Notes: generated from the sequence alone by a model not told the origin. Positions 16,748-25,978 are shown, counted from the first letter of the stretch. The stretch: 64,000 nt of DNA from Vibrio gazogenes (GCF_023920225.1 NZ_CP092588.1:248001-312000); one strand, 5' to 3'. A program made the numbers and translations.

Positions 16748-17683
16748 ATGAAAAGCAGTGAATATACAGAAATGAAAGCGTTCAAAGCGGTGGCTGAACA
16801 AGGGAGTTTCTCTGCCGCAGCGAAGGTATTACGAATCACGCCGTCGGCACTGAGTCAGATTATTAAGCGTTTGGAGGACAATCTGGGCAGTCGGCTGTTT
16901 AACCGGACAACGCGTAGTGTGGTACTGACGGAAATCGGGTTGCAGTTTTATCGGCGTTTGCGGCCGGCGCTGGATGAAATCGAAGCAGCATTCAATGAAG
17001 TACAGACTCAGTCGGGCGCATTGGCTGGCACAGTGCGGTTGCATATCACCACAGCAGCGGCCGATGCGATTTTACAGCCGATTTTGGGGCAGTTTTATCG
17101 GGCATATCCCGATATCGTGTTGGATATTCTGGTCGAAGATGCACTCATTGATTTGGTTGCCGATGGTTTTGATGTCGGCATCCGGTTGTGGGAGTTCGTT
17201 GAGCAGGACATGATTGCCTACCCGATCGGGCCGGAAGTACGGATGTGTGCGGCGGCTTCTCCTCAATATCTGCAAAAATATGGCAGGCCTGAAACCCCGG
17301 CAGACTTGCGTGAGCATCAGTGTATGAACTGGCGACTCTCTGGTGACAGAGCTGTGTATCGGTGGGAGTTTTATCAGCACGGACACTGGTTTTCAATGGC
17401 TGTCGACGGGCCACTGATCACCACCAGCAGGGAGCTGGCCGTGACGGCTGCATGTGAGCATCAGGGGATTGTCTTCTGGACGGAAGATAAACTCAGACCT
17501 TGGCTGGAAAGAGGTGAGCTGTTGTCTATTCTGGATGAGTTCTGTCCGTTTTTCCCGGGCTGGCATCTGGCCTATCCGCGTCACCGACATACTTCTGGTG
17601 CTTTACAAGCCTTTATTCAGTTTATGCGTCAGGCTTATCCGTTACCTGCTGAAAACCCCATTTCTGATAAAAAAATATTGTGA
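16748..17683 (+). CDS. LysR family transcriptional regulator
   Basis: 311 residues with an N-terminal helix-turn-helix (FKAVAEQGSFSAAAKVLRITPSALSQIIKRLE) and an effector domain of the CrgA/DmlR class (GFDVGIRLWEFVEQDMIAYPIG). It is divergent from the aldo/keto reductase, the typical regulator-target pair for this AKR family. The gap between them (16537-16747) contains AT-rich sequence but no obvious T-N11-A box that I can single out. The gene ends 22 bases before the convergent acetyltransferase with no clear terminator. Confidence 0.85.
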   Translation: MKSSEYTEMKAFKAVAEQGSFSAAAKVLRITPSALSQIIKRLEDNLGSRLFNRTTRSVVLTEIGLQFYRRLRPALDEIEAAFNEVQTQSGALAGTVRLHITTAAADAILQPILGQFYRAYPDIVLDILVEDALIDLVADGFDVGIRLWEFVEQDMIAYPIGPEVRMCAAASPQYLQKYGRPETPADLREHQCMNWRLSGDRAVYRWEFYQHGHWFSMAVDGPLITTSRELAVTAACEHQGIVFWTEDKLRPWLERGELLSILDEFCPFFPGWHLAYPRHRHTSGALQAFIQFMRQAYPLPAENPISDKKIL

Positions 17684-17705
17684 AAAAACCGCCAGTCATG
17701 AGGCA

Positions 17706-18251
17706 TCAGGTTCGGGGGAATTGAGATGGGAAAATAGCGTAAATTGCATGGCTCAGAATTCGATCCCCGATTTTTTCCTGATGGCTGATAATGCCTTCCA
17801 AAGTCATCCCCAATCGTTCACAAACGGCTCTGCTCGGTCGGTTATCTTCAGCGACTGCGATTTGAACTTTTTCGACATGAAGTGTTTCGAATGCATAAGC
17901 AATTAAAAAACGGCAGGCGCGGGTAATAATGCCATTTCCCTGATATTGCTGGCCGAGCCAGTAACCGATTTCGGCTTTTTTTAGTTCATGGTCGATCGTA
18001 TTAAAACCAATATTTCCGACGAGCTCACCACGAAACTCAATCGCACAATCCAGACCATCACCATCAATATATTTATAACGTGACCCCTGAATAAAGGTTT
18101 TAAAATCGTCAGGCGTATGACAAACTCTGGGCCAGTTTAACCATTGTGAGAGGTATTGTTTATTCTCTTGTACGAGTTCAGCATATCGGAGCGCAAATGA
18201 TTCGTGCAATAGGTATAAAACAATATCCTGATCTATCGTCCATTTCTGCAT
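17706..18251 (-). CDS. GNAT acetyltransferase, RimJ/RimL (YdaF) type
   Basis: About 181 residues. The acetyl-CoA site is visible as IGYWLGQQYQGNGIITRACR (the Q/R-x-x-G-x-G motif A), and the NRPSRAVCERLGMTLEG segment is the RimL-type motif B. Related enzymes acetylate the N-terminus of ribosomal proteins, or polyamines and antibiotics; the target here is unknown. The start at 18251 fits the family; an ATG at 18275 is also possible and neither has a well-placed ribosome site (GGAGG lies 15 bases before 18251). Confidence 0.82.
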   Translation of the reverse strand: MQKWTIDQDIVLYLLHESFALRYAELVQENKQYLSQWLNWPRVCHTPDDFKTFIQGSRYKYIDGDGLDCAIEFRGELVGNIGFNTIDHELKKAEIGYWLGQQYQGNGIITRACRFLIAYAFETLHVEKVQIAVAEDNRPSRAVCERLGMTLEGIISHQEKIGDRILSHAIYAIFPSQFPRT

Positions 18252-18627
18252 AAAGTAATTTATTTTCCTCCGCATCGCTTCGCGTGATATTGAGTCACGA
18301 CATTATCATACTATGGTCAATTTATGTATTTGATTGATTGTGAATATATAATTATCAATAAACACTATCTCTGATCGCGCCGGTGAGTGGTTAATTAACA
18401 ACGATCTGAAAATTCACCCGATACACATTAAAAGAATCGTTCATTAAACAGCAAACAAAATGCCCTGTTATTTTATCTGCGCTAAAACATTGTGATGCGC
18501 TGTCATATTTTTCTTCCGGTTGATCGTATTTTTTACAGTAAAGAAAATTCTCGTGTTATGGTTTGATATGATATATGAATGTATGAGCATATATCGTGCA
18601 ATACCGTACTGGAATAATGGAGAAACT
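18252..18627 (+). other. intergenic region, no gene recognised
   Basis: AT-rich gap upstream of the secreted hypothetical gene. An open frame enters from 18520 but the signal peptide and ribosome site place the true start at 18628. No repeat or RNA hairpin of note. Confidence 0.4.
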
Positions 18628-19686
18628 ATGAAATTAAAAAATACGATAGCCGTCGCATTGTGTGCTGTAGCATCTTTTATTTCCGTAAATGCTTTTGCGG
18701 TCGATAAAGATGCAATTGCCGCTCGATTGGCATCTCAATTACATGATTCAGTGAACTTGAATCAACAAATTAAACAGATCGAACGGTCACAAACACCGAT
18801 ACGGGTCAATACATTTTTAGCCCCGCAAGGCATACTTTCATCTCGGTCAATCGGTGGCACCACTGAAATGTGGTTATTCCTGCCATCAGATCGGGCATTG
18901 AATGATGATATGTCCGATTTGGTGGTTGCGTATCCGCCATCCGGTGATGAAGATTCATGGACTCAAATTGTTGGCTATACACTCAGCGGTGACAAAGTGT
19001 CGCTGGCCGTCGATCAAGAGCCTGATGTCCCGGTGTTAGTGGTGGATGACAACGGTTATTACGCCATGAAAGAGAGTGTCAAAAAGCTAAATACTCTGTT
19101 ACAGGAAAATGGTTTACAGGAGAAAACCGCGCAGGCACCTCGCTTGAGTACGCAAACCGAAGCAACTGGCTTTGATGCTACCAAATTAACCAAAGTGAAT
19201 GTCAACAATGTCCATGAACCTTGGATTAAAGGCGCGGCCGAAATTTATGGCATTGTCTCTGGTGTTTTGACCAGCAACAAACCGCAAATTCTTGTTGTTG
19301 AAATGCCTTATCTGGACAACAAAGAGACCAATTATTATCCCAATCAAATCGTCATTAACTGGTCAGAATATGATTATCGGGTCGTTGATATGTTAATGTA
19401 TGAGCATGATTCAGGAACCAATTATAAAACTTTGGTTCAGGCCTTAGTGACTGCCGTGGGGGCTGCTGGTTCTCTGGCTGGTTGGCCACCCTCATCAGCG
19501 ATTGCTGAAATTACCAGTCGTGTGATTGCGGCGATGCCTGATTCAGTGTTTGTTGATGATGATGACTTCGTTGATGCGTGTTATACCCTTGAACGTGGTA
19601 AATCTTATGCTGATTTTCACTGTTCTGCGGATAATGCGGTTCTCAGTATGGCGCCGTTTTTTGTAGAATCTAACGTCATGCATTGA
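18628..19686 (+). CDS. secreted hypothetical protein, possibly DUF3103 family
   Basis: 352 residues with a clear signal peptide (MKLKNTIAVALCAVASFISVNAFA, cleaved before VDKDAIAARL). The body is acidic and mixed alpha/beta. It contains PWIKGAAEIYGIVSG, VVDMLMYEHDSGTNY and the C-terminal stretch DDDDFVDACYTLERG with two late cysteines (CYTLE, FHCSAD) that could form a disulfide. Length and the YEHD/DDDDFVD motifs recall the gammaproteobacterial DUF3103 family, but I am not certain. GGAGA lies just upstream of the ATG, and a strong terminator follows. Function unknown; presumably periplasmic or exported. Confidence 0.7.
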   Translation: MKLKNTIAVALCAVASFISVNAFAVDKDAIAARLASQLHDSVNLNQQIKQIERSQTPIRVNTFLAPQGILSSRSIGGTTEMWLFLPSDRALNDDMSDLVVAYPPSGDEDSWTQIVGYTLSGDKVSLAVDQEPDVPVLVVDDNGYYAMKESVKKLNTLLQENGLQEKTAQAPRLSTQTEATGFDATKLTKVNVNNVHEPWIKGAAEIYGIVSGVLTSNKPQILVVEMPYLDNKETNYYPNQIVINWSEYDYRVVDMLMYEHDSGTNYKTLVQALVTAVGAAGSLAGWPPSSAIAEITSRVIAAMPDSVFVDDDDFVDACYTLERGKSYADFHCSADNAVLSMAPFFVESNVMH

Positions 19687-19731
19687 ATCATCCAATCGCG
19701 CCCTTGGATTCCGGAGAGACTCCGGGAGATA

Positions 19732-19766
19732 AAACATCCGGCCTAAACCACCGGATGTTTTATTTT
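19732..19766 (+). terminator. terminator after the secreted protein gene
   Basis: AAACATCCGG (19732-19741), 9-base loop, CCGGATGTTT (19751-19760), then TATTTT. It is a perfect 10-base stem. Confidence 0.8.
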
Positions 19767-19792
19767 AAGGCTTAGTCATGGTGTTTTGATGC

Positions 19793-19832
19793 TTATGTAC
19801 TTATGTACTTATGTACTTATGTACTTATGTAC
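19793..19832 (+). repeat. tandem octamer repeat, five copies of TTATGTAC
   Basis: Five uninterrupted copies of the 8-base unit TTATGTAC, followed by TTAGGG. Each unit contains the palindrome GTAC. The array is intergenic, just beyond a terminator, and touches no reading frame. Confidence 0.9.
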
Positions 19833-20171
19833 TTAGGGTCCGTCTTTGCGCGATTCATTGAAACGAGCGATTGAATCGCAATAAACAAAGCGCAATAACG
19901 TACAATCTTTTTGATTTGCTATTGGGTATGATAAGACAAAAACGCTAGGGGCTGTTGACCTTTCGTGGTTGAATTTTGTTCAATCTGAACGGGTATTGAT
20001 CGCGGCGCGGGGCATGCCGCTTAGCTATCCTAAGCAAATGACCTAGTGTCAGTATAGGGAATGACACACAATCCATTTCTGAAAGTCTTCGCTGGTATTG
20101 GTTATTTGATTGATGATCATCATCGATTCTCTGTCGAGCGGATATTTGTTTAAGTGAGGAATAATAAAGTC
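19833..20171 (+). other. non-coding gap before azlC with inverted repeats, possible mobile-element remnant
   Basis: No gene seen. GCGATTCA (19850-19857) and TGAATCGC (19872-19879) form an inverted repeat. The stretch from about 19945 (beginning GGGGCTGTTGACC) to about 20040 is more GC-rich than its flanks and looks like an insertion-sequence end or dispersed repeat I have seen in Vibrio, but no transposase fragment is present. Identification is uncertain. Confidence 0.3.
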
Positions 20172-20918
20172 ATGACAATAATGACAGAAGCGCATCATGC
20201 TTCAGAAACACGGACAAGACTCTTTTTCCGGGGTTCGCTTGCAATGATGCCTTTAAGTGTTGCCGTATTACCCTGGGGGCTATTGGCCGGTTCTTTTGCG
20301 GTTGAATCTGGGTTAACCGTGATGGAAAGCCAGGCATTATCTGCGATTTTATTTGCGGGTTCCGCACAGCTGGTCGCCACGGGAATGCTGAAGGCCGGTG
20401 CCGGATTATTCTCACTGCTATTGACGGTCTTTTTCATTACCTCGCGTCATTTTCTCTACAGTGTCTCAATGCGTTCAAAAATCAGTCCGATGCCATTGCA
20501 TTGGCGAGTGTTGCTAGGGTTTTTATTGACGGATGAACTGTTCGCCTTACTCAATCATCAGGATGATGCTCGTTTTAATCGCTGGTATGCATTCGGCGCC
20601 GGATTCAGTTTTTATCTGATCTGGAACATTGCTACGCTGGTCGGCATTATTGCCGGTCATGCGATTCCGAACCTGAATTCGTTAGGGCTTGATTTTGCGA
20701 TTGCAGCCACTTTTATTGCGATTGTCGTTCCGAATATGAAAACCTTACCGGTGAAAATATCGGTACTGGCCGGGCTCGTAATGTCGGTTCTGTTGAATAT
20801 GTATCAGGTGGAGGGCAGTCTGGTGATCGCCAGTTTATCCGCGATGATTGCAGGTTACGTGACCGAAACCTATATGGAGAGCAAGTCAGCGAATAGCAAG
20901 TCGGCGGGGAGCAAGTAA
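20172..20918 (+). CDS. azlC: AzlC family branched-chain amino acid exporter subunit
   Basis: Large subunit of an AzlCD (YgaZH-type) exporter, 248 residues with about five to six membrane segments. The family signature is clear: LPWGLLAGSFAVESGL, ILFAGSAQLVATGML, SRHFLYSVSMRSKI and LLTDELFALLN. I use the ATG at 20172; a GTG at 20154 is in frame. The C-terminus ends in a small repeat (SKSANSKSAGSK). azlD starts 1 base after the stop, so the pair is translationally coupled. Predicted to export branched-chain amino acids or methionine. Confidence 0.88.
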   Translation: MTIMTEAHHASETRTRLFFRGSLAMMPLSVAVLPWGLLAGSFAVESGLTVMESQALSAILFAGSAQLVATGMLKAGAGLFSLLLTVFFITSRHFLYSVSMRSKISPMPLHWRVLLGFLLTDELFALLNHQDDARFNRWYAFGAGFSFYLIWNIATLVGIIAGHAIPNLNSLGLDFAIAATFIAIVVPNMKTLPVKISVLAGLVMSVLLNMYQVEGSLVIASLSAMIAGYVTETYMESKSANSKSAGSK

Positions 20919-20919
20919 C

Positions 20920-21240
20920 ATGATTTTAATCCAGATTGTGATTATGGCTATGGTGGTGTTTCTGAGTCGCTATCTCTTTTTGGAACCGAAACTGCCGCTG
21001 CGTTTGGGGCCTCAGCTACACCGGTTTCTCAGCTACTCCGGCCCGGCAATTTTGACTGTGATTTGGGCGCCGATTGTGTTCATGCCAGAACAGTCATTAT
21101 GGCTCGACTGGCAAAATCCTTATTTGTGGGGCGCGTTGACGGCTGGCGTAATCTCTTGGAAAACCAAAAACGTTTTACTCACCACCGTGCTGAGCATGAT
21201 GGTATTTTTGGTGTTTCATCTGCTGGTATTTCCATCGTAA
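20920..21240 (+). CDS. azlD: AzlD family branched-chain amino acid exporter subunit
   Basis: Small partner of AzlC, 106 residues and four membrane segments, with the typical FLSRYLFLEPKLPLRLGPQ region and a C-terminal hydrophobic segment. Gene order and 1-base spacing to azlC are diagnostic. It ends 8 bases before the convergent FAH-family gene with no terminator visible. Confidence 0.88.
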   Translation: MILIQIVIMAMVVFLSRYLFLEPKLPLRLGPQLHRFLSYSGPAILTVIWAPIVFMPEQSLWLDWQNPYLWGALTAGVISWKTKNVLLTTVLSMMVFLVFHLLVFPS

Positions 21241-21248
21241 CTGTCGGG

Positions 21249-21863
21249 TTACTGAGCGACCCATTCAATTTCGATTAAGATTTGATCTTCACTTTTCAGG
21301 CGGGCGAGAAAAGTATCTCCCGCTTGAACAACGCCGACACCTTTGGGGGTTCCTGTCATGACAATATCCCCATCTTCCAGCGTGGTGTAACGTTGCAGCT
21401 CCTGCAAGATTGCAGCGGGTGAATACATCATCTGGGTGACCCGACCATGCTGAATCCGGACGCAATTGATCAGTAATTCCAGATTCAGCGTCTCGATATC
21501 AATGTCTCTTAAAGCAATAAACTTACTGAAGACGGCCGAACCGCTGAATGCTTTCGCCCGCTCCCAAGGTAAGCCTTGTTTCTTGAGCTGGGATTGAAGG
21601 TTTCTTTTAGTCAGATCCAACCCGAGTCCAACGCCATGAAATCGGTTATTTTTGACCAAAAAACAGATCTCAGTTTCATAGTGAAGTGGCTCTTCATGGA
21701 AGGCATGCAACTGAGTGGTAATACTGCTGTTGGGTTTATGGAACACCACCATCTGTTCCGGAACGGCGTTATCCAATTCATGAATATGTTCGATATAATT
21801 TCTACCGACACAGACCACTTTTGAAGGGGTAATTTTCCGGTTGCCGAAGCGAATAGTGTTCAT
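21249..21863 (-). CDS. fumarylacetoacetate hydrolase family protein
   Basis: 204-residue enzyme of the YcgM/FAHD1 type. The metal ligands are the Glu pair in HYETEICFLV and the Asp in GVGLGLDLTKRN. VVCVGRNYIEHIHEL and IVMTGTPKGVGVVQAGD are family signatures. FAHD1-like members act as acylpyruvase, oxaloacetate decarboxylase or oxaloacetate tautomerase; which applies is not decidable from sequence. Single gene; length normal for a one-domain member. Confidence 0.88.
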   Translation of the reverse strand: MNTIRFGNRKITPSKVVCVGRNYIEHIHELDNAVPEQMVVFHKPNSSITTQLHAFHEEPLHYETEICFLVKNNRFHGVGLGLDLTKRNLQSQLKKQGLPWERAKAFSGSAVFSKFIALRDIDIETLNLELLINCVRIQHGRVTQMMYSPAAILQELQRYTTLEDGDIVMTGTPKGVGVVQAGDTFLARLKSEDQILIEIEWVAQ

Positions 21864-22006
21864 AATCCTGTCCTTGATAAAGTCTCTCGTGAAGCTCTGA
21901 ATCTGACTGTCAGAGATGGTCAGAGAATAGTCTATCCGATCTGAAGCCGAATGAATATTAATATATATTCAACAGCTTACTCGTCATCATGTCCGTTTGA
22001 CTGAAC

Positions 22007-23455
22007 TCAAAATTGAGCGTGATTGAGCCATAGATGCGCCACAATACTGGCGGCATAACCTAACACAATGACGGGCGTCCATCTCAAATGGCTTAAAAAA
22101 GTATACTGCCCGTGAGATGCCCCCATCAGCGCCACGCCAGCCGCAGAACCAATCGACAACATACTGCCGCCGACACCGGCAGTCAGCGTAATGAGAAGCC
22201 AGTTACCGTCGGACATAACGGGCGCCATGGTGAGGACGGCGTACATGATCGGAATGTTATCGATAATCGCGGAGAGTGCACCCATGAATATGTTCGCCCA
22301 TTGCGCTCCCCAATGCGGATAGATGGTGCCCGATATCAGGCTGAGGTAGCCCAACAGACTTAGGCCACCGACACTCATGACGATGCCGTAGAAAAACAAC
22401 AAGGTATCCCATTCTGCATGTGAAATACGTTTAAAAACGTCAAAAGGTACGATTGAGCCCAATCGCTTGAGGGTGGTTTCATCATGATTGGCGAGCGCGA
22501 GCGCTTTCTGCCGTGCCAGGAAGCGAGGCAGTGATTTTTGGAGGTAGTAGCCGAAAAACTGGAGATAGGCCAACCCCATCATCATACCAACGACGGGGGG
22601 AAATTCGAATAAAGCGTGAAAACTGACAGCCGTGAGAATGGTCAGTAAGAATAATGCCACAATCCTTTTTGCACCTCGTTTGGCATCCACATGGTCTTGA
22701 ACAAGGTTCGGGCGGCCTTTGGGTAAAAAGCATGACATCAGGAGTGCCGGAAGCATGTAATTGATGGCCGATGGAATGAAGAGGTTAAAAAACTGGAGAA
22801 AACTGGTCATCCCTGCCTGCCAGACCATTAATGTGGTAATGTCGCCAAACGGGCTGAATGCCCCCCCGGCATTGGCTGCAATAACAATATTAATGCAACA
22901 GAGATTGACGAAGCGCGGGTTATTTTCACTGACTTTCATGACCACCGCACACATTAACAGGGCAGTCGTCAGGTTATCTGCAACCGGAGAAATGAAAAAA
23001 GCGAGTAGACCTGTCAGCCAGAACAAAGTCGCGTAGCTGAATCCTTTACTGACCATCCATGATCGTAATGTGTCAAACAAGCGCCGTTCTTCCATAGCGT
23101 TAATGTAAGTCATTGCCACCAGAAGGAAGAGCAACAATTCTGCATATTCCAGCAGGTTTTTCTCGAAAGCCGCTTTGGCGACTTCCATTTGATCGATTTG
23201 TTGATAGGAGAAACCGATAATGGCCCAGATAATCCCGGCAGCCAGCAGAACCGGCTTCGACTTTTTCAGCTTGATGGTTTCTTCAAAAGTGACGGTGATA
23301 TAGGCGATGACAAAGAGAATGACACAAGCATAACCAGCCCAAGAGTGCGTCATATCAATTGAAGAGACTGGGCTGGAATGTGTCGATGCGACACTGAGAA
23401 AGGGGAATAAACACAGGAGTAAAATCAAAAAGCGTCCGGTTGATCTTGTCGTCAT
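22007..23455 (-). CDS. nhaD: Na+/H+ antiporter NhaD
   Basis: Inner-membrane sodium/proton antiporter of the ion-transporter superfamily, 482 residues with a cleavable-looking N-terminal segment (FLILLLCLFPFLSVAS) and about twelve membrane segments. SPVADNLTTALLMC and AANAGGAFSPFGDITTLMVWQAG carry the acidic and polar residues typical of NhaD. The second half repeats the pattern (SAIIDNIPIMYAVLTM and GSMLSIGSAAGVALMG). Start ATG 23455 has AAGGAT 6 bases upstream; the ATG at 23500 adds a leader without a site. It fits a marine or halophilic life style. Confidence 0.92.
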   Translation of the reverse strand: MTTRSTGRFLILLLCLFPFLSVASTHSSPVSSIDMTHSWAGYACVILFVIAYITVTFEETIKLKKSKPVLLAAGIIWAIIGFSYQQIDQMEVAKAAFEKNLLEYAELLLFLLVAMTYINAMEERRLFDTLRSWMVSKGFSYATLFWLTGLLAFFISPVADNLTTALLMCAVVMKVSENNPRFVNLCCINIVIAANAGGAFSPFGDITTLMVWQAGMTSFLQFFNLFIPSAINYMLPALLMSCFLPKGRPNLVQDHVDAKRGAKRIVALFLLTILTAVSFHALFEFPPVVGMMMGLAYLQFFGYYLQKSLPRFLARQKALALANHDETTLKRLGSIVPFDVFKRISHAEWDTLLFFYGIVMSVGGLSLLGYLSLISGTIYPHWGAQWANIFMGALSAIIDNIPIMYAVLTMAPVMSDGNWLLITLTAGVGGSMLSIGSAAGVALMGASHGQYTFLSHLRWTPVIVLGYAASIVAHLWLNHAQF

Positions 23456-23601
23456 CACGTTATCCTTCTGATGAAAAAGCACATTCAGTGTAGACCGCAT
23501 TCATCGTGCTGACTGTGAGTCGAATCAAAATCACCCATATTCAACTATGCTCAAAGGTGAGAGAAAAAAAATGGCCCAGTCACCTGATAAGCCGCTCAGA
23601 T

Positions 23602-24189
23602 TTATAGGACCATCGGCAGTGTGGACGCCACGAGCAGGAAAGCCATTGCATAGTTAAACCATAGGAGATGAACAGGATTACGCAGGACGTTGCTGATCTG
23701 TTTGCCAGCAAAGATCCAAGTGGTTCCGGAAGGTATATTGATGATGATAAAAATGGCAGCGGTCCAGAGCAGCCCCTGCACATTTGCAGACGGATTGTAG
23801 AGACTCACAGCGGTGAGTGCCATCGACCAGCCTTTGGGATTGACCCACTGAAACAGGGCTGCGGCATAAAACGTCATGGGCTGATAGTCGCCCGTGGCTA
23901 TATGTGACTGACTGGTCGCGATCTTGATCGCTAAATAGACCAGATAGGACAGGCATAGCCATTTCAGAATAGGGTGGAGGATCGGGAAGGTATGGAAAAT
24001 ACCGGCAGCACCGATACCCACTAAAAATAACATGACACCGAAGCCCAAAGTGACACCCAGCATATGAGGGAGTGTCCGCATGAACCCGACATTCGCCCCT
24101 GAAGTCATGAGCATCATATTGTTTGGCCCGGGTGTAAATGTTGCGGTGAATGCAAATAGGATCAGTGCGGGGAGTTGTTCAAATAGCAT
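23602..24189 (-). CDS. LysE family translocator
   Basis: 195-residue amino-acid exporter of the LysE/RhtB type with six membrane segments. The helix 1 signature AFTATFTPGPNNMMLMTSGANVGF is diagnostic. QWVNPKGWSMALTAVSLY is the conserved loop before helix 4. I take ATG 24189 (AAGAGA upstream); an ATG at 24222 would add an 11-residue leader. Substrate unknown. Single gene. Confidence 0.87.
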   Translation of the reverse strand: MLFEQLPALILFAFTATFTPGPNNMMLMTSGANVGFMRTLPHMLGVTLGFGVMLFLVGIGAAGIFHTFPILHPILKWLCLSYLVYLAIKIATSQSHIATGDYQPMTFYAAALFQWVNPKGWSMALTAVSLYNPSANVQGLLWTAAIFIIINIPSGTTWIFAGKQISNVLRNPVHLLWFNYAMAFLLVASTLPMVL

Positions 24190-24466
24190 GGATGATTCTC
24201 TTGTCGTTTCAGGCTGTATCATTGTGAGAAATCATAACGAGAAAGGCGGACAATTTTGTGTTTATATTGCATTAAATTCTGGTTTTAGAACAATTATTCA
24301 TTTTTTTTGGCTTTTTTGTGACAACAATATTGCGATTGGTTGCTGTAAGACGACTGAAGTGAGATTGGAATGACTTTGCATCAAAACAGCGAAGGGGTGA
24401 GCAAGATGGTGATGCACCTCAAAAAATTTCACCTTCTGAGTTTCGTTTGTAATTGTTTTTGTTATA
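24190..24466 (+). other. gap upstream of the beta-glucoside operon
   Basis: AT-rich non-coding sequence between the LysE gene and the bgl-type promoter. A degenerate CRP-like element (GGTGA-N6-TCAAA, 24408-24423) is present but has too many mismatches to call. No gene seen. Confidence 0.35.
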
Positions 24467-24494
24467 TTGACAACATTATTGACATCGATAGTAT
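24467..24494 (+). promoter_or_regulatory. probable sigma-70 promoter of the beta-glucoside PTS operon
   Basis: A perfect -35 box TTGACA (24467-24472) and a weak -10 TAGTAT (24489-24494) with a 16-base spacer, directly before the antiterminator element. Confidence 0.5.
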
Positions 24495-24500
24495 TTACCA

Positions 24501-24528
24501 GGCGTGTTACTGATACGCAGGCAAGACC
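24501..24528 (+). promoter_or_regulatory. ribonucleic antiterminator (RAT) site for the BglG-type protein
   Basis: GTTACTGATACGCAGGCAAG at 24506-24525 closely matches the BglG/LicT/SacY binding hairpin (GGATTGTTACTGC-N3-GCAGGCAAAACC in bgl). Its 3' end overlaps the first arm of the terminator, so protein binding excludes terminator folding. The regulator gene is third in the same operon. Confidence 0.85.
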
Positions 24529-24577
24529 TGGATTGGGCAGTTCAAAATAAACTGTCCAATCCAGGTCTTTTTTTTTA
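24523..24577 (+). terminator. leader terminator controlled by antitermination
   Basis: 20-base arms (24523-24542 and 24550-24569) pair with a single G-U, a 7-base loop and a run of nine T. It sits 19 bases before the first PTS gene and overlaps the RAT site. Confidence 0.9.
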
Positions 24578-24595
24578 CTTTAAAAAGGATAAATA

Positions 24596-25978
24596 ATGAA
24601 TTACGAAAATATAGCAAAGTCCATTTTAGAGTGTGTGGGTGGAAAAAATAATATATCCAATGCGCTGCATTGTTCAACTCGACTCCGGTTAGAGCTTCAT
24701 CATACATCAGATGCAGATTTAGAAAAAATTAAAGAAATTCCCGGTATTATGGGTGCTGTGAATAGTGGTGGTCAGTGTCAGGTGATTATTGGTAATGATG
24801 TTAGTTTTGTTTTCAATAAATTAACCACCTTGATTGATGATAATGGTAGTGAAGGCATTGCAACTGAAAAAGCGGTGAATAAAAAATTAGATTTGTCTCT
24901 GAAAGGATTGTTTGACAAATTCGCAGCGCTTGTCACCGGTATATTTCAGCCAATTATTCCTGCGATTGCTGCTTCAGGTATGCTAAAAGCATTACTTTTG
25001 CTCTCCGTTTCTATGGGTTTAACCACGAAAACAAGTCAGTTTTATTTGGTTACCAGCTTTATTGCCGATGCGGCTTTTTACTTTCTTCCGTTGCTTCTGG
25101 CTTTTTCCTGTGCTCAGAAATTTAAAACCAATCCTTTTGTTTCGGTTGCTTTAGCAGGTGTATTAGTTCATCCAAAACTCATTGCATTAATGGGATCAGG
25201 GACACCGATTGAATATATTGGCATGCATATTCCTTCAGTTTCTTATGCTTCTTCTGTGTTGCCGATTATATTCACAATTTGGTTGATGTCATATATTGAG
25301 CCGCTCGCTGATAAAGTCTCTCCCGGGGCGGTTAAAATATTTATGAAGCCGCTATTAGTCTTAGTCATTGTAGCGCCTGTTGCATTGATTATATTAGGGC
25401 CAATGGGGACTTACATGGGACAAGGCTTATCCAGTGGCGTTTTTTGGATACAAAGCAAGGTTGGTTGGTTAGCCGTTGCATTGCTATCTATTTTAATGCC
25501 ATTAATTGTTATGTTTGGTATGCATAAAGTATTCTATCCGATTATATTTGCTGCAATGGCATCACCGGGCTATGAGACATTAATTCATAGTGCCATGTTA
25601 TCCTCAAATATGGCTCAAGGTGCAGGTGCATTGGCTGTATGGTATCTCACTAAGGATGTACAATTAAAACAAAATGCACTGCCTTCAGGAATTTCAGCGC
25701 TATTTGGTATTACTGAACCTGCATTGTATGGTGTTCATTTAAAGTTAAAGCGCTCGTTGCTTGGTTGTATGGTCGGTGCCGGTTGTGCGGGGATCTATGC
25801 CGGTGTGGTCACACTTAAAGCATACGCACCAGTTGGCCCGGGATTGGCCTCATTACCTATGTGGATTGGTGAAGGTGATAATTTCTATCATGCACTGATT
25901 ACACTTGCGATTTCTGTAATTGTTACGCCGATTGCTGTATATTTTATTGGTGTGGATAGTCCGGTAGAAAATAAATAG
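24596..25978 (+). CDS. PTS beta-glucoside transporter subunit IIBC, no IIA domain
   Basis: 460-residue sugar permease of the glucose/beta-glucoside superfamily. Domain IIB is at about 1-80, with the phosphorylated Cys26 in LHCSTRLRLEL, followed by a ten-helix IIC domain (about 105-455) with GITEPALYGVHLKLKR as the conserved substrate loop. The protein stops right after IIC (IGVDSPVENK), so it must receive phosphate from a IIA elsewhere, for example a Crr-like IIA-Glc. AAGGAT lies 6 bases before the ATG. First gene of the antitermination-controlled operon; sequence composition is AT-rich relative to neighbours. Confidence 0.9.
   Translation: MNYENIAKSILECVGGKNNISNALHCSTRLRLELHHTSDADLEKIKEIPGIMGAVNSGGQCQVIIGNDVSFVFNKLTTLIDDNGSEGIATEKAVNKKLDLSLKGLFDKFAALVTGIFQPIIPAIAASGMLKALLLLSVSMGLTTKTSQFYLVTSFIADAAFYFLPLLLAFSCAQKFKTNPFVSVALAGVLVHPKLIALMGSGTPIEYIGMHIPSVSYASSVLPIIFTIWLMSYIEPLADKVSPGAVKIFMKPLLVLVIVAPVALIILGPMGTYMGQGLSSGVFWIQSKVGWLAVALLSILMPLIVMFGMHKVFYPIIFAAMASPGYETLIHSAMLSSNMAQGAGALAVWYLTKDVQLKQNALPSGISALFGITEPALYGVHLKLKRSLLGCMVGAGCAGIYAGVVTLKAYAPVGPGLASLPMWIGEGDNFYHALITLAISVIVTPIAVYFIGVDSPVENK

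Noticed and set aside
17454..17906. 150-codon plus-strand frame overlapping the LysR and acetyltransferase genes
   Set aside because: Overlaps two well-supported genes in other frames and has no family features.
24408..24423. CRP-like site before the beta-glucoside operon
   Set aside because: Too many mismatches to TGTGA-N6-TCACA and about 85 bases from the predicted start; not supported well enough.
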